A stretch of DNA of 60,000 bases from Strigamia acuminata (GCA_949358305.1 OX442315.1:33074427-33134426), one strand, 5' to 3'. Counted from the first letter of the stretch, positions 12,671 through 26,861 are shown. A program made the numbers and translations. The notes: a model not told the origin generated them from the letters alone.

Positions 12671-13075
12671 GTATTCTCTGGCTCATCATAAGAGTGTACC
12701 TTTTTCCTATTGGCCGAGCCATTTCACTTGTGCAGTGATACCAAAAAATAGACCAAAATACATGTTGAGGGCTTTCCAGACAAAACAACCCATCAAAAAA
12801 TTCAAAATTGCTTGCTTTTCAGACAAAGCAACCAATAAACCGAACAAACATGTATTTTGAAATAAGACCAGCACAAAACATCGTTTTAAGAATTTTAAAA
12901 ACATTTTATTATAAAAAAACAAATCAATTTACATCATTTCAACTATTATAATAATCAAACAAATTAAGAACAGAAAAAAACTACTTTTTCTGGTGGTAGT
13001 ACAAAGGCAACAGTTGGCGTAAACAGGCTTGGCCAATAGGGAAAAGGTACCCTCGTATGATGAGCCAGAGTATAG
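12671..13075. mobile_element. Foldback MITE, family A, copy 2 (about 405 bp, reversed)
   Basis: The arms are ctctggctcatcataagagt (left) and the complement of ctctggctcatcatacgagg (right), followed inward by cctattggcc. The core gtactaccaccagaaaaagt reads on the minus strand. The arm sequence between tatactc and cctattgg differs from copies 1, 3 and 7. Confidence 0.88.
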
Positions 13076-15568
13076 ATGGGTTTTTGGTAATACCCTCACA
13101 CTTTGACGTGATTTATTGAAGTTGAGCCACTTTAGAAGCAGAACGGATTTTACCATCGTTTCTATTACACTGGCTCTCAAAGTGAGATGATTATCGGAAG
13201 CCAAATTGACACCTGGAGTGTGACATAGACAGATGGGTCCGATTAGTGCGTAGCTATTTTTCTGCAGCGAAATACTTGTTAGTTTGATCTCTTTCCCTCT
13301 GTTTCGCCTTGTGTCCCATTAAGGTGAGTGCAAACTGAGCAGGGGACTTGCCCCCTGCATTAACAATTCTGTTAATAGCCCGAGGCGATCGAGGCGACAA
13401 AATGGTCGGCGACGGAATGAACCATCCTTTAAAAGTCTGACAATAAACAGCGAATCTGAAAAGGTTTGTTGTTTAATAAATGAGTCAATTACCGCTATGT
13501 TCTTTATTGATCTCACAACAATACCTGTTGCTCATCTTGAAGATATAAAATTGCTGATAAATCTGCTCTAATTCTGACTTTGAAGGCTTTGGAAATTCCA
13601 TAAGTTATTGGCAGTTAGAAGTTTAAATTTAATATCTTATCAGATATTCATTAAGGTCAACAAACATGTTCCAAGTGCAGTTGTAACAGTTCGTGTTGAA
13701 ATTGTATTGGGAAGTAACATTAGTAGTAGAAACCACGAGCAGCGAACAGCAATTAGGACTTGGAAAAACTTGCCAGTAAACCAAGCATGATAATGTAAAC
13801 CAAGCATGTACTGTAGCTGTATAGTTAGTGTTTTTTTTTTTTTTTTTTTCTTTCTTTAAAAAAATATTTTGGAAACTTTTTGCATTTAAAAGCTATGAAT
13901 TCAGAGTTTTTTTTTAAAGTTATTTTTCTTTTTCTATTGTAAACAGTTTTCAAAATGCAGAAACAATTGTTTTTTTTTTTTTTTTCATCGAATGGGGAGG
14001 GTATTATTGCAAGACCTGGTTTGAGTTATGTCAGTGATAACAATAGATGGCGTGATTTGTTGAAAGTTAGGAATAAATGGCTCTAGTTTCTGCACATCTT
14101 TACAGGAAATAGGAGAGGAAAAAAGCAGGAAGAATAGACATTCAAATGGGCTAAATTATCATTTTTGGATAGATAGCATCTGCATTGCATTAGTTTTTGT
14201 TGATTGGAATCTAGGACGATTAACTACAGGACTTCACATCTAGTTTAAATCAATTGTTAGGCTGTGATGCGATTCTGTCTTGTGATCGTGGCCCTATCCG
14301 GCCAAAACGGCACGAACTGACATTATTTTGCGGGCAAATGACGGACAACTGACATATACATTTACATCGCATTTACATTTCCGTCAAAGGTGTCAGTTGT
14401 CTGCCATTGGCCCGCAAAAAATTGTAACATTACGATGACAGATGGCGCCTACTTGACATTTGAACCAGACAACTTAGATTCCAAAAAATGGCGGATGAGA
14501 AGTCCTGCAGTGGATCGTCCTAGGTTTAACCTTAAGCATGACTCGGATCTCATTAAACAATCACAAACATAACTATAATTATGGGATTACTGTATAGTCT
14601 CTATTGTTGTGTGCATCAAATGCTGTTTCTGGGTTATTTACAAATTGTTTTGATTTATTTTTTGGTGTTTAGGTAGTATTTATTCAAGCATTGATTGTGT
14701 TATGCAGTGGTGGAATTTGTTGCATTAATTTGGTCATTTCAGAGACTATTACATACACGAGTTCAAATTGCATGCTCTAAAAGTATGTCAATGTAGCAAT
14801 TTTACATTTATGTGAATGAATAGCACTATTTTGAATGATTTATTGAATGGGAACCGTTTGTGGTAAAATTTGTCTATGTGATATTTTATGCAAATGCGGA
14901 ACTTTATGATGCCTTCAGCTACTGTGCCTTAACTTTGCGAGAGATTACCATCAGCGGCCGTCCATAGAGGCATGCCACTGAACTCTGAGTTTTACCAGTC
15001 TGCCTTTGCTGCACTTTTAGTGGCGTAATTCAGGTTTTACAACAAATCACCAGCTGCATTCAAAAAGCATATTTAAAATTGCAGTTACAGTGGGCACTTG
15101 TGACGTGCACGAACTTAAAAACATTTCCTAATGACCAAACGGGATCGTATAAAAACTGCCTGTTTTCAGAATGGAGTGAAGCTGGCCAACAGCTTTATAT
15201 TAAAGCCACACTTTTTCAGGAATGATTGAACAGTATCATCACATGCACAGTGTCATCATAAATTGAAATTATATTGAAATGTATTGGGTTTTACGAGAAT
15301 TTATTTTGTAATACTTTTTTGACGTAGAATTACAGTTCTTTTTGGCGGAAATCTAAACCAGCGCCAGCAACGGAAATAGCGACTGGTGCCAACTCCAGTT
15401 GTTGGCAAACCTTAACCTAACCACAACCTCACAAGCAACAACAAATGACAACAACAACTCTTAGCCCCACTTCTGCCGGGATGGCAGATTGTACCGATTT
15501 TGGCAACAACAATGCACCAGGAGTGACTAATGATTCAATAACTGGGAATTTTATCGTCTGTTTGCTTG
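13076..15568. other. No gene outside the foldback repeat at 14260-14480
   Basis: AT-rich, with long T runs near 13830 and 13970. Small open frames show no motifs. Confidence 0.55.
14260..14480. repeat. Foldback repeat, copy 1
   Basis: An inverted repeat (ttttgcgggcaaatgacgga and its imperfect complement) spans 14337-14419. The left flank, gattctgtcttgtgatcgtg, matches in reverse the right part of 28276-28380. The two loci are therefore copies of one dispersed repeat. Confidence 0.75.
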
Positions 15569-15948
15569 CTATACTCAAAACCCTGCCAACGGTGATCTAT
15601 TTAGCCTGTTTATGCCTAACTTTGTACTGTGTTCTGCTACGTGGAAAAGTAGTTCTGTTTATTTTCAATGACTTTAAGTGTGAAAAGTCATTAGAATGAT
15701 GAATTTTATTTAAGTGATAATAAAATGTTTATTTAATTTCCTAAATCTGCTGTTTCGCTTATTTTTATTCTATTGAAAATGTTCACAGAGTTTATTGGTT
15801 AGTTTTGGCACACTGTTGTTGATCGATCACAATGTCTGGAGTTCTTTATGATTCTGGTGTTATGAGCTACTTTTTTTGTGCCACTACACCAGTGATACGG
15901 CTCGACCAATAGGGAAATAGATCAACGTTGGAGTGATTTTGAGTATAG
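15569..15948. mobile_element. Foldback MITE, family A, copy 3 (380 bp)
   Basis: The left arm is ctatactcaaaaccctgcca and the right arm ends gattttgagtatag. The core carries gtactgtgttctgctacgtg and the motif aataaaatgttt. The inner right side has ccactacaccagtgatacgg before cgaccaataggg. The open frame at 15445-15699 runs into this element and is not a gene. Confidence 0.92.
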
Positions 15949-18900
15949 TTTGATTTGTTTTGCCGTGTTTTGCTTTGAGTTAGGTCAGGTTAGGAATTCA
16001 AAATTCCAAAGCTGAATTATGATTTTCAAGTTATTGAATTATTACTCACTCCTGGTATAAGCTTATGTTGCCGAAATTTGGCATAATATATTTTTATCTA
16101 ATTTGATTGTGGTGCTTTAAAAGGAGATCGAATGTGGGTAATTTTGATCGAATCAACTGATTTTATGAGGTGTGAAGCAATTACCTAGTTTCAATTGGCT
16201 GCACTCAATTTACCACAGTTAAATTCTTAGTTTTTTTTTTAAAAAAAAGCAACATGTAATGAATGTCTTGGCACATCCAGAAAAGCAATATGTTGCACTT
16301 ACAGTTAGACATTCATGAGAATGTATGTTTTACTGAGTGCATTAATTATTGTTGTGAAATGGGTTTTAACTTTTCTACCACTGCATGCAAGACCTACCAT
16401 AGTTGGCATTTCTTCTTGATTCATTAATCACCTTTTATGGCACATTTATCAAGGAAGCTGGTGTCAAGTTGGCCATCAAAAATTGATTTGAATGTTTACA
16501 ATAAAGTAGAGGAACACGTCCATATAGTTAATTCGCATTTGTGGTAGGACTGTTAAGTTAATTAGTTTATTTTAATGTCACATTCAGCAAAACATTCAGT
16601 AAAACATTTTAAGTACAGGACAAACAAACTGTTGGGTTATTACTTAATCACCCTTAGCATTATTATTGATTGTAATGACCACCCACTAGTCAACCCCTTT
16701 TCTCCTTGGCAACTACGAGATAAATTGGTTTTTTTATTAAGCCTTTTTTTCCATCATTTTTCATCTATCGAGAGAATGGATTGAGGAGTAATATTAGCCT
16801 GGGCTTTTTTTTTTTTTTTTTTATTAAAAGGCTTAATTTTTATACATTTGTATAGTCCGCCCTTTGGCAAATGTTCGATCGAATGTTTGGTCAATCTGCT
16901 CTTGATGCACAGAGACATTGCAAAGTTGCATTCAATATTAATTGATATGATAGATGATAATTTGATTATTTTGAATATGAAAGGAGATTTAGATGATAGT
17001 CACACTGGACTTACACGTGAGGAAAGTGAAATTGATGAATAATGATAAATAAAATGTGCCAAAATTGCATTTATTGGTATGCCGATAAATTCACGTCAAT
17101 ACGATATGCCTGTACAAAGACTGATTGGATTTGCGATTCAGCAATTTTGTCTGAACTATACAGTGTTGTGACTACATGCAACAATATAACAAAAAGGTAC
17201 ATTGAAACGATAAAAATATAGACTGTTGAGGGTGTGATAAGACTTTCTGTAAAATAAATTCAAGAATGGTGGAGATAACACTCTTGTGGGCTCCTTATCT
17301 TTTTTTTGGCATTCATTGCAATCCTAACTATTATTAAAAATGACTGGATTTATGTTATGGATATGTTCTGTTTGACATCTAACAATAAGTTGGATGCGTC
17401 AAATGGCATTACGACAGGGAAAATTGAAGAAAAAAATCAATGCTCCTGAATGTATAGCCTGTGGATTTCTATTTTTTAAATCCCTGTTGTGCAACTAAAA
17501 TAGAACAAAAACTCGATATTTTGTTCCAAATACCGAGGGGGAAATGGTGCGAAGTGTGATTGTTTAAAGAAAATTGATGCCAAAAGCTTACCTGGGTAAT
17601 GACATGATTCGTGTGAAATTGAGGGAAGGCAAAGCAATCATTTTACCATTTGGATATGTAAAACAGTAATTATTGCGTTGGAAATTGGAAATGACAGCTG
17701 TTTTATTTTTATTTTACTGATTAATGTTTTTGACTAATAAAATTCATTACAGTCGAAACTCTTTATAACGAATCGCAAGGGACCCGAAAAATTGATTTGA
17801 TATAACGACAATTCGTTATATCGAAATTTTTTAACCCTCAGATGGATAATCTGAAAAGACGATGCTTTGGTGCCCACAATGTACCAATTTTGGAACAAAA
17901 TAATTAAATCTGGAAGGCCTGTAGCTTAAGCGCTCTTGTTAGGTTGGTGTGAAAAAATTTAATTTATTTTAAAAAATTTAATTTTAAATGTATATTTTAG
18001 CCAGAAATGGAACCGTGTAATCACTTGTGTTGGACTACTAGCGCCATACGGTGTCAGCTGATAAAAATTGAAAGCACTAAGTAGAAGCGCTTTTGTAAGA
18101 TTGGTAGAAGCCAACTTAAATTTAAGCTGGAATTTTTAAGGGGCAGAATTTTCAAAGGTGAATAAATAAATAAATAACGTACAGAACACTCCAAATTTTT
18201 TTTGAAACAAACATTATTGTTGTGTGAACAAAGTCAGAAATTTTCAGAAAATTATATTAAACCAAAAAAAAGTTTTCCTATTCAAGAAGAGTGTTGTCTC
18301 GAAATTGGTATAGAGTTGAACATCTGCATGGTGTTCTATGGCCAGCCAACCAAACCAGCCATTTTTTGTTGTAGTTATATCGATAATTCGTTATACCGCG
18401 ATTCGTTATAAAGAGTTTCGACTGTAATTCTATAATTTGGAGATACTGGAATGTTTTTAGTGTGTGCACTGCGCAAAATTTAATTCTTATACTAATTAAT
18501 GAGAAAAGCTTTTTCAACATAACTAAGGATTAAAGAAAAACTTAACTCTCAAAGCTACCGTTGATTAATTCCTATGTGCACTGCACATGGCAGTGTGGCG
18601 GTTGTAAAGAGATCAAACTGATGGCCAATTAACAACTTTTTATCTTTTTTGCTTTGTTTTTATTTTTATTCAAGTCTACTTTTCTTTACAGTAGGAAATG
18701 ATAGCGTGATTATACCACCAAAGTTGTGGATTGTTACTTTGGGATAGCAATTTTCTGTTGTAACAGCCATGGGAGAAACGTGGGTCATTTACTGCGGTCT
18801 TGTGTTCTTTGGTGCGCGTCGAGTTTGTGCAGGCTCATGTGGCTGGAGTGAAAAAAGTATTCTAAACATTTTTTTTTGTTTAATTTGTTTCTTGGTCTTC

Positions 18901-20121
18901 AAGTTTTAAAACATTAGGGATGGCAAATGAACATCAATAAATTCAGAATTCGGGAATGTACGTTATTTAATTAGAGTACGTACACGTACATTTTAAAGAA
19001 AAGTGAAGGTTTTATGCATTAATACCACTTTTAATGTTTAATCAATACGAAGAAGTTGGTGAATTGATCGATAAAATTAAGCCGATTTTGTTTTGTAAAA
19101 TGAATAAAATTCTTAAATTGGGTTTGGGATTTGTGGGTATTAAACTAGACAAAAAAATTGCATTAAAGAACAAATAAAGATGGTTGTTTTATATTTTTTA
19201 TAAAGCATATGAAGCAAACAAATTTTTAAAATATATTTTCTTCCTTGTGTGTGTGCAATTTGGTGCAATGGGTAAAAATAAAAAAAGTAGGCCTATATTC
19301 ATTCAAATGTTTGTTCCTGTATTTTGTTTATAGTCGCAGAGACAACTAAACATGTTGGGAATTGTGTATCAAGAAATAAAAACCTGGTTACTCTTTGGCT
19401 CTGCAGATGTGCATGTTTTTATTATTGTTCTCTTCTTCTATTTTGAAGGCACTGCAAGCAAATTAAATGCATGTAGCGGTTATGCTTACGATAAACACTC
19501 AAGTTGAATTTTTGAAATTTATTTAGTTCTTCTTTAAATTTAAAAAATAGTTACAGTAATGCAAGACGGTTCAATATTTTTTTATACATAGTTTTTGGAG
19601 GATATTAGGTAGATAGGCATGGGTGGGACTACCATACATGATTGATGAGTTGAATTCAAGGCACATTTGCCAACAGACTTGGAAAAGCCAGGGGGAGAAA
19701 TTGTTTTTCACTATGAGACAGTGTGATATATATCATGGAGCATTTTTTCTCTTGATTATATATTTCTAAATAGAATCTACTGTGTTCTTGGTTTAATTTC
19801 TGTTTTCAATCGAGATTATCCTTGATTAAAGTGCCATCATCATCAAAGTTAATAGGCAGATTCAATAGGGAATTAATATAACATGAAAATTAGCATGAGC
19901 CAAGGAAGACATGGACACTGTTGGTTGGGATAATGTCCTTTGCAGCGTTGTGAATAACAGAAAAGCACTTCCAGTTGTACAAGTGAAGTAACACAGGTTT
20001 AATGTGTCGGGAGTACACACAAGAACAAGTTACAAAGAAAAACCACTATTGGTTAACAAACTAGCATGCAATGCCATCTATGATTAAGGAGCGAACAAAA
20101 CATTAACAGACACGTATCCGC
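15949..20121. other. No gene outside the Tigger-like MITE at 17748-18426
   Basis: AT-rich intergenic sequence with short open frames only (for example 16575-16784 and 16848-17042), none recognised. Confidence 0.55.
17748..18426. mobile_element. Tigger/pogo-like MITE (about 680 bp)
   Basis: The inverted ends start tacagtcgaaactctttata and continue with acgaatcgc; the right end matches in complement, with TA at both borders. The subterminal parts repeat ataacgaattcgttata-like motifs. I see no transposase inside. Confidence 0.93.
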
Positions 20122-20657
20122 GCATTCAGAGTGTTTTGCCACCGATGGCGCCAAATACTACATAGCTATACTCTTTCCGCACTCAAGAGGAGCCCTGGAA
20201 GCTGGGCTCCTATTGGCCCTATTTAATTACTCAGAACTGCAGTTGAACTACTGCTATGAGAAAAAGTAGTTCCCTTTGATTTGAGTCTTTTCCTGAATAA
20301 TAATGGTTGAAGTGATTTTCTTTTAATGTTATTGTGTAATAGAATATGTTTTCTATTTTGAAAAAAAAGTTTTATGTTGTTTTTAAATAGAGTGCATTTA
20401 TTTCAGTTTTATTGCTTGCTATGTCTGGAGAGTAAACAATTTCCAAACAATAGGAAAGCGATTGTAATGTCTGTACTTCTATTTATATCTGTATGTCTGT
20501 CTAATGCATTTCGGATGTTTTGGGTCTTCTTTTTGTATCAGTAAACAAGTGAAATGGCTTGGCCAATGGGAGCCCAGCTTCCAGGGCTCCTCTTGAGTGC
20601 GGAAAAAGTATAGCTATGTAGTATTTGGCGCCATCGGTGGCAAAACGCTCTGAATGC
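20122..20657. mobile_element. Foldback MITE, family A, copy 4, with extended ~95-bp arms
   Basis: A near-perfect inverted repeat of about 95 bp frames this copy. The pairing starts outside the usual tatactc boundary (gcattcagag, ttttgccaccgatggcgcca) and continues through gaggagccctggaagctggg to ctattggcc. The core contains the family motif agaaaaagtagtt. Confidence 0.88.
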
Positions 20658-23600
20658 TTGGCCACTGTATTCTGGGATGACAACAAGTAACAATCATGCT
20701 TAGTTGATCGGCAACACAGGATTGCTGTCAGTCAATCGGCGCACAGAACAATGAATCAATTAGAAATAACATGGATACCGTACTGCCTCGATTTAGGGCC
20801 GGAGCGGTTAATAATTTTTTCTATTTGCTTTTCCCCGGCGCTTATTTGGGCCGGCAGATCTTCCACATTCTTCTTTTTGCGATCTGTGGGAGATTATCTT
20901 CTCTAGAAACTAGGATAGGAAACAACTGAAACTATCCTAGTCGGTCAACCATTCATAATAAACTTGGATGTAATTTGTTCTTCTTTAAACGGTGGTAATG
21001 TCGGCTGATGAAGAGGAATTCAAGACTTGGGATCGAGCTGCAAGTTTCCTGATTGCAGGTCAGATGCAATTACCACAGTTAACTATGGGACTCCATTAGA
21101 AAATAAATCAAATCTGTTTTACAGTCTATTTAATTTGTAGGAATTAATCAACTAGAAGTTCTGGTGCAATCAAATTTAACCTTACAACTTCTTTCTAACT
21201 AGCAAGTAATATACAGCATGTAATTTGGTTTCAATTCCAAATACACTATATTCTGTTTTTACACTGTAGATAGGTTCCAGAAAAAACTGTGAAAAAAGAC
21301 GCTACGACGCAAAAACAAACACACTAACACCAAAAGCTTTTAAAACACCACTTCTTGAAGGCAGCTATAAGCTATACTGTGTATCTTTTTAAAAATCTTT
21401 TTTTTTTTAAAAAAAAACGTATTAAATCAAAATATATCGTGTAAAAACGGAATTTAATTTATTTTTCTAAACCATGTTAAAAAAAAGACCATGATAAAAC
21501 AGAATTGGGTGTAACAATTTGTAACCCAGATACAAATCAAAGGAAAAACGGATTGTGGTGAGGTCAGGAGTAATGCGAGATACGAAATGGCAAACCCACA
21601 AGCCTGGAACTAGATTACAGCTACTGGATCTTTCTTCGAGGGTTCAAGCGAGACGATTTGACTACTACAAAGTACAGAGTTATTTTATGTTTTGCACTTT
21701 TCTAATCAATCATAATTGATATGAAGTTTAAAAATATTAAAGTGCTTAATAATTATTCTCATCATTGTTATTTGTTTATGCTGTATGATAAGCTAAAGCT
21801 TGCGTACGAATCATGTTATATGCGTAGAATTGTTGTGAACCCAAATGTCCTTACAATATTTGGATATAATTTGCTGATAGTGCGTAAAGATTTAATTGTA
21901 TTTATTTGATTCTTCTCTGTGCTCTCGGCTGTTAATAAAATTACGGGGTTACTAATCAGCAGCGTTGCTAGGCACAAAGTGTGCCAGATAGGCCACGCAT
22001 GTGCATTAGTCAATTTTCCGGCCAGATTTTGAAGTAGAATTCACTCCTTTTGCTACACTCACTACCTTCACCACGCTGTCGTAGCTCTGCTCAAAGATTT
22101 GTCTGATCTCGCATCAGACGAATCCTCTACCGGACCTTCTCGACGATGGGCTGCAGACCGAACACTTGCCGCCTCAGACGACATCTGAAGATCGATCCTG
22201 CTCCTGAGATGACGGTATTGTACGAGTTCCAGCGGACAAGAAGGCCGGTTTCGACCGCAATGTCTTATCGCTGGTTGCATTCGATCTTCTGCAGAGAATT
22301 TCTCACTTCAACTTGTGGTTCAACTCCGCATTTCTCCACACCGGCCTAGCTGGCCTCTGTTCTGGCTCCTTAGCCAAACAAACCCCATGAAATTGCAAGA
22401 TTTCACATCCCCTTGTGTTTTCACTTGTTCCTGGCATTTTTCGCGCACGAACAATGCTCGTTGTTCCCTTACTTTTCACTTACTCATTTGTTTAAACTGT
22501 TTCTCTGTAATTTTAGTGTTCTTTGTTTAACTCTTAATACAACATTTGTTCATTTGAAACCCAACTTTGTATCACTTATTTATCCGTAGACTAAAGTTTA
22601 AAGCAAAATTAATAGATAGAAGAACTGAAACAGCATTCAACTGGTCCCGACATTTGAATTCCAGGACTTGTGTTTGAATAAATTTAATATTTAAATTTAT
22701 TCTGTTTGGGAAATATCCAGGAACGCAGCAGAATGACCAAGCATTTAGGAGATGATTATGATGTCGACTTGTGAAGTGACACAATATATTCTGATCTGCT
22801 CGTTTGTCATTGTTTTTCTTTGAAAAGTGTTGAATAGAATGTACGGTGGATTTGCAGCAATGAAACAAGAAATTTTAATTTTTTAAAGGCTTTTATTTAA
22901 CTTGACTTGAACATTTGTGTGTGTGTTTCAACTTCCGGTTTGTCTAAATTTGGATGTTTTTTCCAAAAATCAATTCAGCATAACAAAAAATTAAAATTTG
23001 GGCTTCGTAGCGCCCTAGAACAGGTCATTCCACACATTATGAAAAAAAAAAGAAAGAAAAGACTAAGTTTTCAGCGCTGTGGACTGGAAATACGAAGTAT
23101 GAAACTTCTGATTTACGGCAAACTGTAAGCAAACCGGAGCGCCACCTGGCGGAACCTGTGTGTTTTAATGGATGCCAAAATGTTCGCCCGATACGAATTT
23201 TGATGTTTTCGGCACTAAAAAAGGATTTAAAAATCCTGAAACCACGCTCATTTGATTGGAAATTGCATTCTGCACAAGCCTGTATGTTTCTTTTTTCGAT
23301 TCGGTAAAAAATAAGTACGTTTTTTTACGATCGTAGCCGGCGACCGCATGGTCAATTTAGTAAGAAAAATTTGAATTTGACCATAAAAACAAAAAATATT
23401 AAAAATGAACGATTTAAAAAACTAAAAATATGTTTTCTGTGCAGAATTTGCCACTCTTTCAAATGGTGGTGATAACTTTTTGATCTGAGCTATATTTTTT
23501 TTTTATTTGCTAAAAAACGATTTGTCATTTGGCAAATTTGGCAAATTTCGCAGGGATACAGCATAAAAGCCTTTTTCAAAAACGTAGTTTTTTTGGTTTA

Positions 23601-25134
23601 CTTGTTTTTAATCAATAAAATAAAATTTAACAACGCAAAAAATTGATGTTATCGTGCTAGCCCTGTAGGTTAGTTAATGAATTTTCTTTTCAATTTCCAA
23701 ACAATACATTTTTTCTATTGCAAATTGTGTAACCAATTTGTTTACTTCGACTTTTATGTGCACACAATTTATCTTTTATTTCCCGAATAAAGGAAAAATG
23801 AAAACTTTCTGCTTACCCGGGCATACACAAATGTTGAAATTCAATTAAGATATTGTGTACCCGGTTTGACGTTGTTGCTATTAATATGAGAAAGAATATT
23901 TCGTCAATATTACAATAGATGAGAGTGGTTTCGTTTTTTGGCAGATGTTGACTCGGTCTAATGGCTTAAAAAGTTGTTCGCGAAGAACAGACTAAGTGAA
24001 CTCAGTGTGTGCCATCTGCGTTACAAAGGATTGATGGATTGTGGATGTGTACTGAAACGTGTGCAGTAATCTTAATGCTTTGGTTGCATTTTTTTTTGAA
24101 AAGGTGGAATTCTATTTTATTTTCTAATTGAAGAATGAAAAGTAATTGCCACAAATTACTTTTTATGTTTGTGCTTGGTAATTATTTTTTTTTAGCTATT
24201 GCTGCTTCTTCAGCCTATAAAAATGCAGTCATTATTGGGGGAACAGATTTCGAACTGTAATGAGCAAGTTGGGCTGATAATATCCACTAATGAACCACCA
24301 ATGACAGATAATATTGATTTTATATTGTATGTTGTTTATGATGCTATTGACAAAGTTGTGGCTTAGAATGATTCGTGTATATATTTAATATTAAATACGG
24401 AGTATTAAATTTGTGTGATATTAGAAATCCTGAGTCTATTGGGGTTTTGTGATTAATCTGCTGTCGATGGGTCAGGCAGGCAGAAGTTTATTTATGTCAC
24501 ACGGGGACATTTGTAAATTGGGTTTTTGGTGATTGCGACAGGAAAAGCCAAGAAGCCTCACAGGTGGCAGCAGAGGGGTTAGGCTGTGATATTCACGTTC
24601 ACATGTGGGAAGTGTGGGTTTTATGGCTGGGTAGGTTTAGTTCTGTTTGGTTGGATATTATTTAATGTTGTAAAAGCAAAAATGAAATTGATTTTATACG
24701 ACCTTTTTTTTTATTTACTTCTATTTCATATCACTTTTGATGTTTTTATCAAAAGATTAAATGACAACTCTGCCAAATTGGATGGTGGAAAGATAGATGG
24801 CAAGATGCAGAAAGTTTACATGCCGGAACTCCATTTGAGGACAGTAAAATTTTAAAAATAAAATTTTTCTTGTTACTGTGAATGCTGTATTTTGAATAAG
24901 AAATGAGTTTCCTATGCATGCACATTCGTTTAAAATTTTACTATTTTTTTGCATATTTTTAAATATATTTACAGTACTTCCGAGGTACACAAGTCAGGGG
25001 ACTTGATCCAACATCAAAGAATTGTAGACGTCTGGTTGTGGTTTAAAATAAGCACGCATTTAACATATGAATATTTTATATTCTTACAATACATTAATCC
25101 CCTGAGACGAAGCTAATGGTGAAAAAGTCTGATG
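20658..25134. other. Intergenic; one possible short first exon, otherwise no gene seen
   Basis: At 20998 a 33-codon frame starts MSADEEEFKTWDRAASFLIA and has a possible donor gcag|gtcaga at 21058. It has the acidic, varied composition of real coding sequence but no partner exon was found. The GC-rich block at 22060-22400 is listed separately. Confidence 0.35.
22060..22400. other. Relatively GC-rich unrecognised stretch
   Basis: This block stands out from its AT-rich surroundings and has open frames on both strands of 60-70 codons, none of which I recognise. It might be a decayed coding part of a retroelement. No termini, repeats or splice-linked exons could be found. Confidence 0.35.
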
Positions 25135-25500
25135 TATATTCGGGTTCACTACAAGTTGGACCTCTCTCCCATTGGCCGAGCCATTTAACTTGTGTAGTGA
25201 CACACAAAAGTAGATCAAAACTCCAGAATTGCATTAGATGTACAGACATTGCAATCGATTACCTATTGTTAGGAAATTGTGTGCTTTCCTGACAAAGCAA
25301 CCAATAAAATGAACAAACATGTATGTTGAAATAAAAACGGCATAAAACTGTATTTTGTGAATGGAAAAAACATTTTATTATAATAATCACAAAAATGAAA
25401 AAAAAACTACTTTTCCTGGTGGTAGTACACAGTCTATAGTTAGGAGTAAAGAGACTCGTCCAATGGGAGAAAGGCCCAACTTGTAGTGAGCCAGAGCATA
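25135..25500. mobile_element. Foldback MITE, family A, copy 5 (reversed)
   Basis: The arms pair through ttcactacaagttggacctc (left) and gcctttctcccattgg on the complement of the right end. The core ccaccaggaaaagtagtttt reads on the minus strand, with aataaaatgttttt after it. The open frame at 25387-25785 is a by-product. Confidence 0.88.
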
Positions 25501-25810
25501 TGCATGCGAGTCAAATAGATATGTCTTGGAATTGGACCTACCAAATAGAATTTTGAGGAGTTTGAGGTCATGCAAGTTGCCGATTTGTGGGATGACTGTC
25601 TTGAGGAACAAGCTTGCTTTCATACTGAGAACTGGGAAAACTACAGAAAAACCAGTTGAAGGTGGGTGGTTGATGTTCTTGCTATGAAAGCAGTATCTTT
25701 GACCCTCCCTGCCCCAACCTACGGTCAATTTAATCCATAAAAGCCTGCACAAAAGTGTTTTTATTTTTTCCTCTAAAACGAACAAGATTTGTTATCTGCA
25801 AATTGGTGTG

Positions 25811-26041
25811 CAGTGGAGCATCGATTATCCAAACTGATTGGGCGACATGGGTGTTCGTAAAACCAATTTGTTCGCATAATCGATCATTAACTTATATACA
25901 TACTGTATTGTATACGAAAACAAAAAATTTCAAAAAATTGATCTAAAAAAATCGACAAAAATTGATTAAAACTCGATAAAACGTCGCTGTTCGGTTAACC
26001 GGTCGTTAGCATGACCAACGTTCGGATAATCGGCACTACTG
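25811..26041. mobile_element. Small Tigger/pogo-like MITE, diverged
   Basis: The left end is cagtggagcatcgattatcc and the complement of the right end is cagtagtgccgattatccga. The ends are about 75% alike, so this is an old copy. Confidence 0.75.
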
Positions 26042-26861
26042 TAGATTCAAAAATTCAAAAATAATTTATGATCCAATTCCTTTGTTTATCCATCGCTTTT
26101 GAACTCAATCTCAATAACAAATTGGTTAAATTTTAGCATGAAAATGAAATAGACAAAGAGTAGAATCATTTGCATAAATTTTCAGAAATATTTATTGGAC
26201 TCGTGGTCAAAAATGACCTGTGTAAGTTGTTAAAGAACCAGATGAGGATCAACTGAGCTTCCAAGCAACCATTCCTATCTCTTTGAGTTATTACCAGTAA
26301 TGTTTTATAAGCTCTTTCTCCATTGGCTGCTATCTGTTACAAGCTTGGAAGCTCATGTGCAAGAAAAGACTCATAAACTTTTGGAACATTAATATTCATC
26401 TTAGATCATAAAATGCATCATTTAATATAAGATTGTTTAGATTGTTAGTATTGCAAAACACATAGTTATTCACATTGTGGCATAATTACTACTGTTTTTT
26501 TCAACATTTTAGAATAAAAATTGCATTACATAACGAATCCTTTTGGCGTAGTATAGGTGTGGAAACTGGTGGTTTCCAAAGTGAACCAAATTAGTTATGT
26601 ATTTTACCACCGTGGCGCGGGTGCAAACTTATCCGTGACCCACGTTAATCCTTTCCGAGAAATAAGGGGTTTTAATCCCCTTTCTATTGTAATTCAACAC
26701 AATGAATAAAAATTCCGTTATACTTTTGTAAATGTAACAATCACACCGTGTCTTCCTTATGTCCGCAATAATTTCGAACTAAATCCGACTCCATCCGTCC
26801 TTCAAGATGAGTTTTGAGAACATTTCGATTTATTTAAGTTACGTAAGTAACTATAATAGGT

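Noticed and set aside
15445-15699. 84-codon open frame with a hydrophobic end
   Set aside because: Its second half lies in a foldback MITE, and the same translated motif recurs at 42592 and 41884 because the MITE recurs.
20775-20870. gggccgg-containing segment like a degraded MITE
   Set aside because: Only a weak internal complement; borders cannot be placed.
25387-25785. 132-codon minus-strand open frame
   Set aside because: It overlaps a reversed MITE copy and a piggyBac-like end; no protein motifs.
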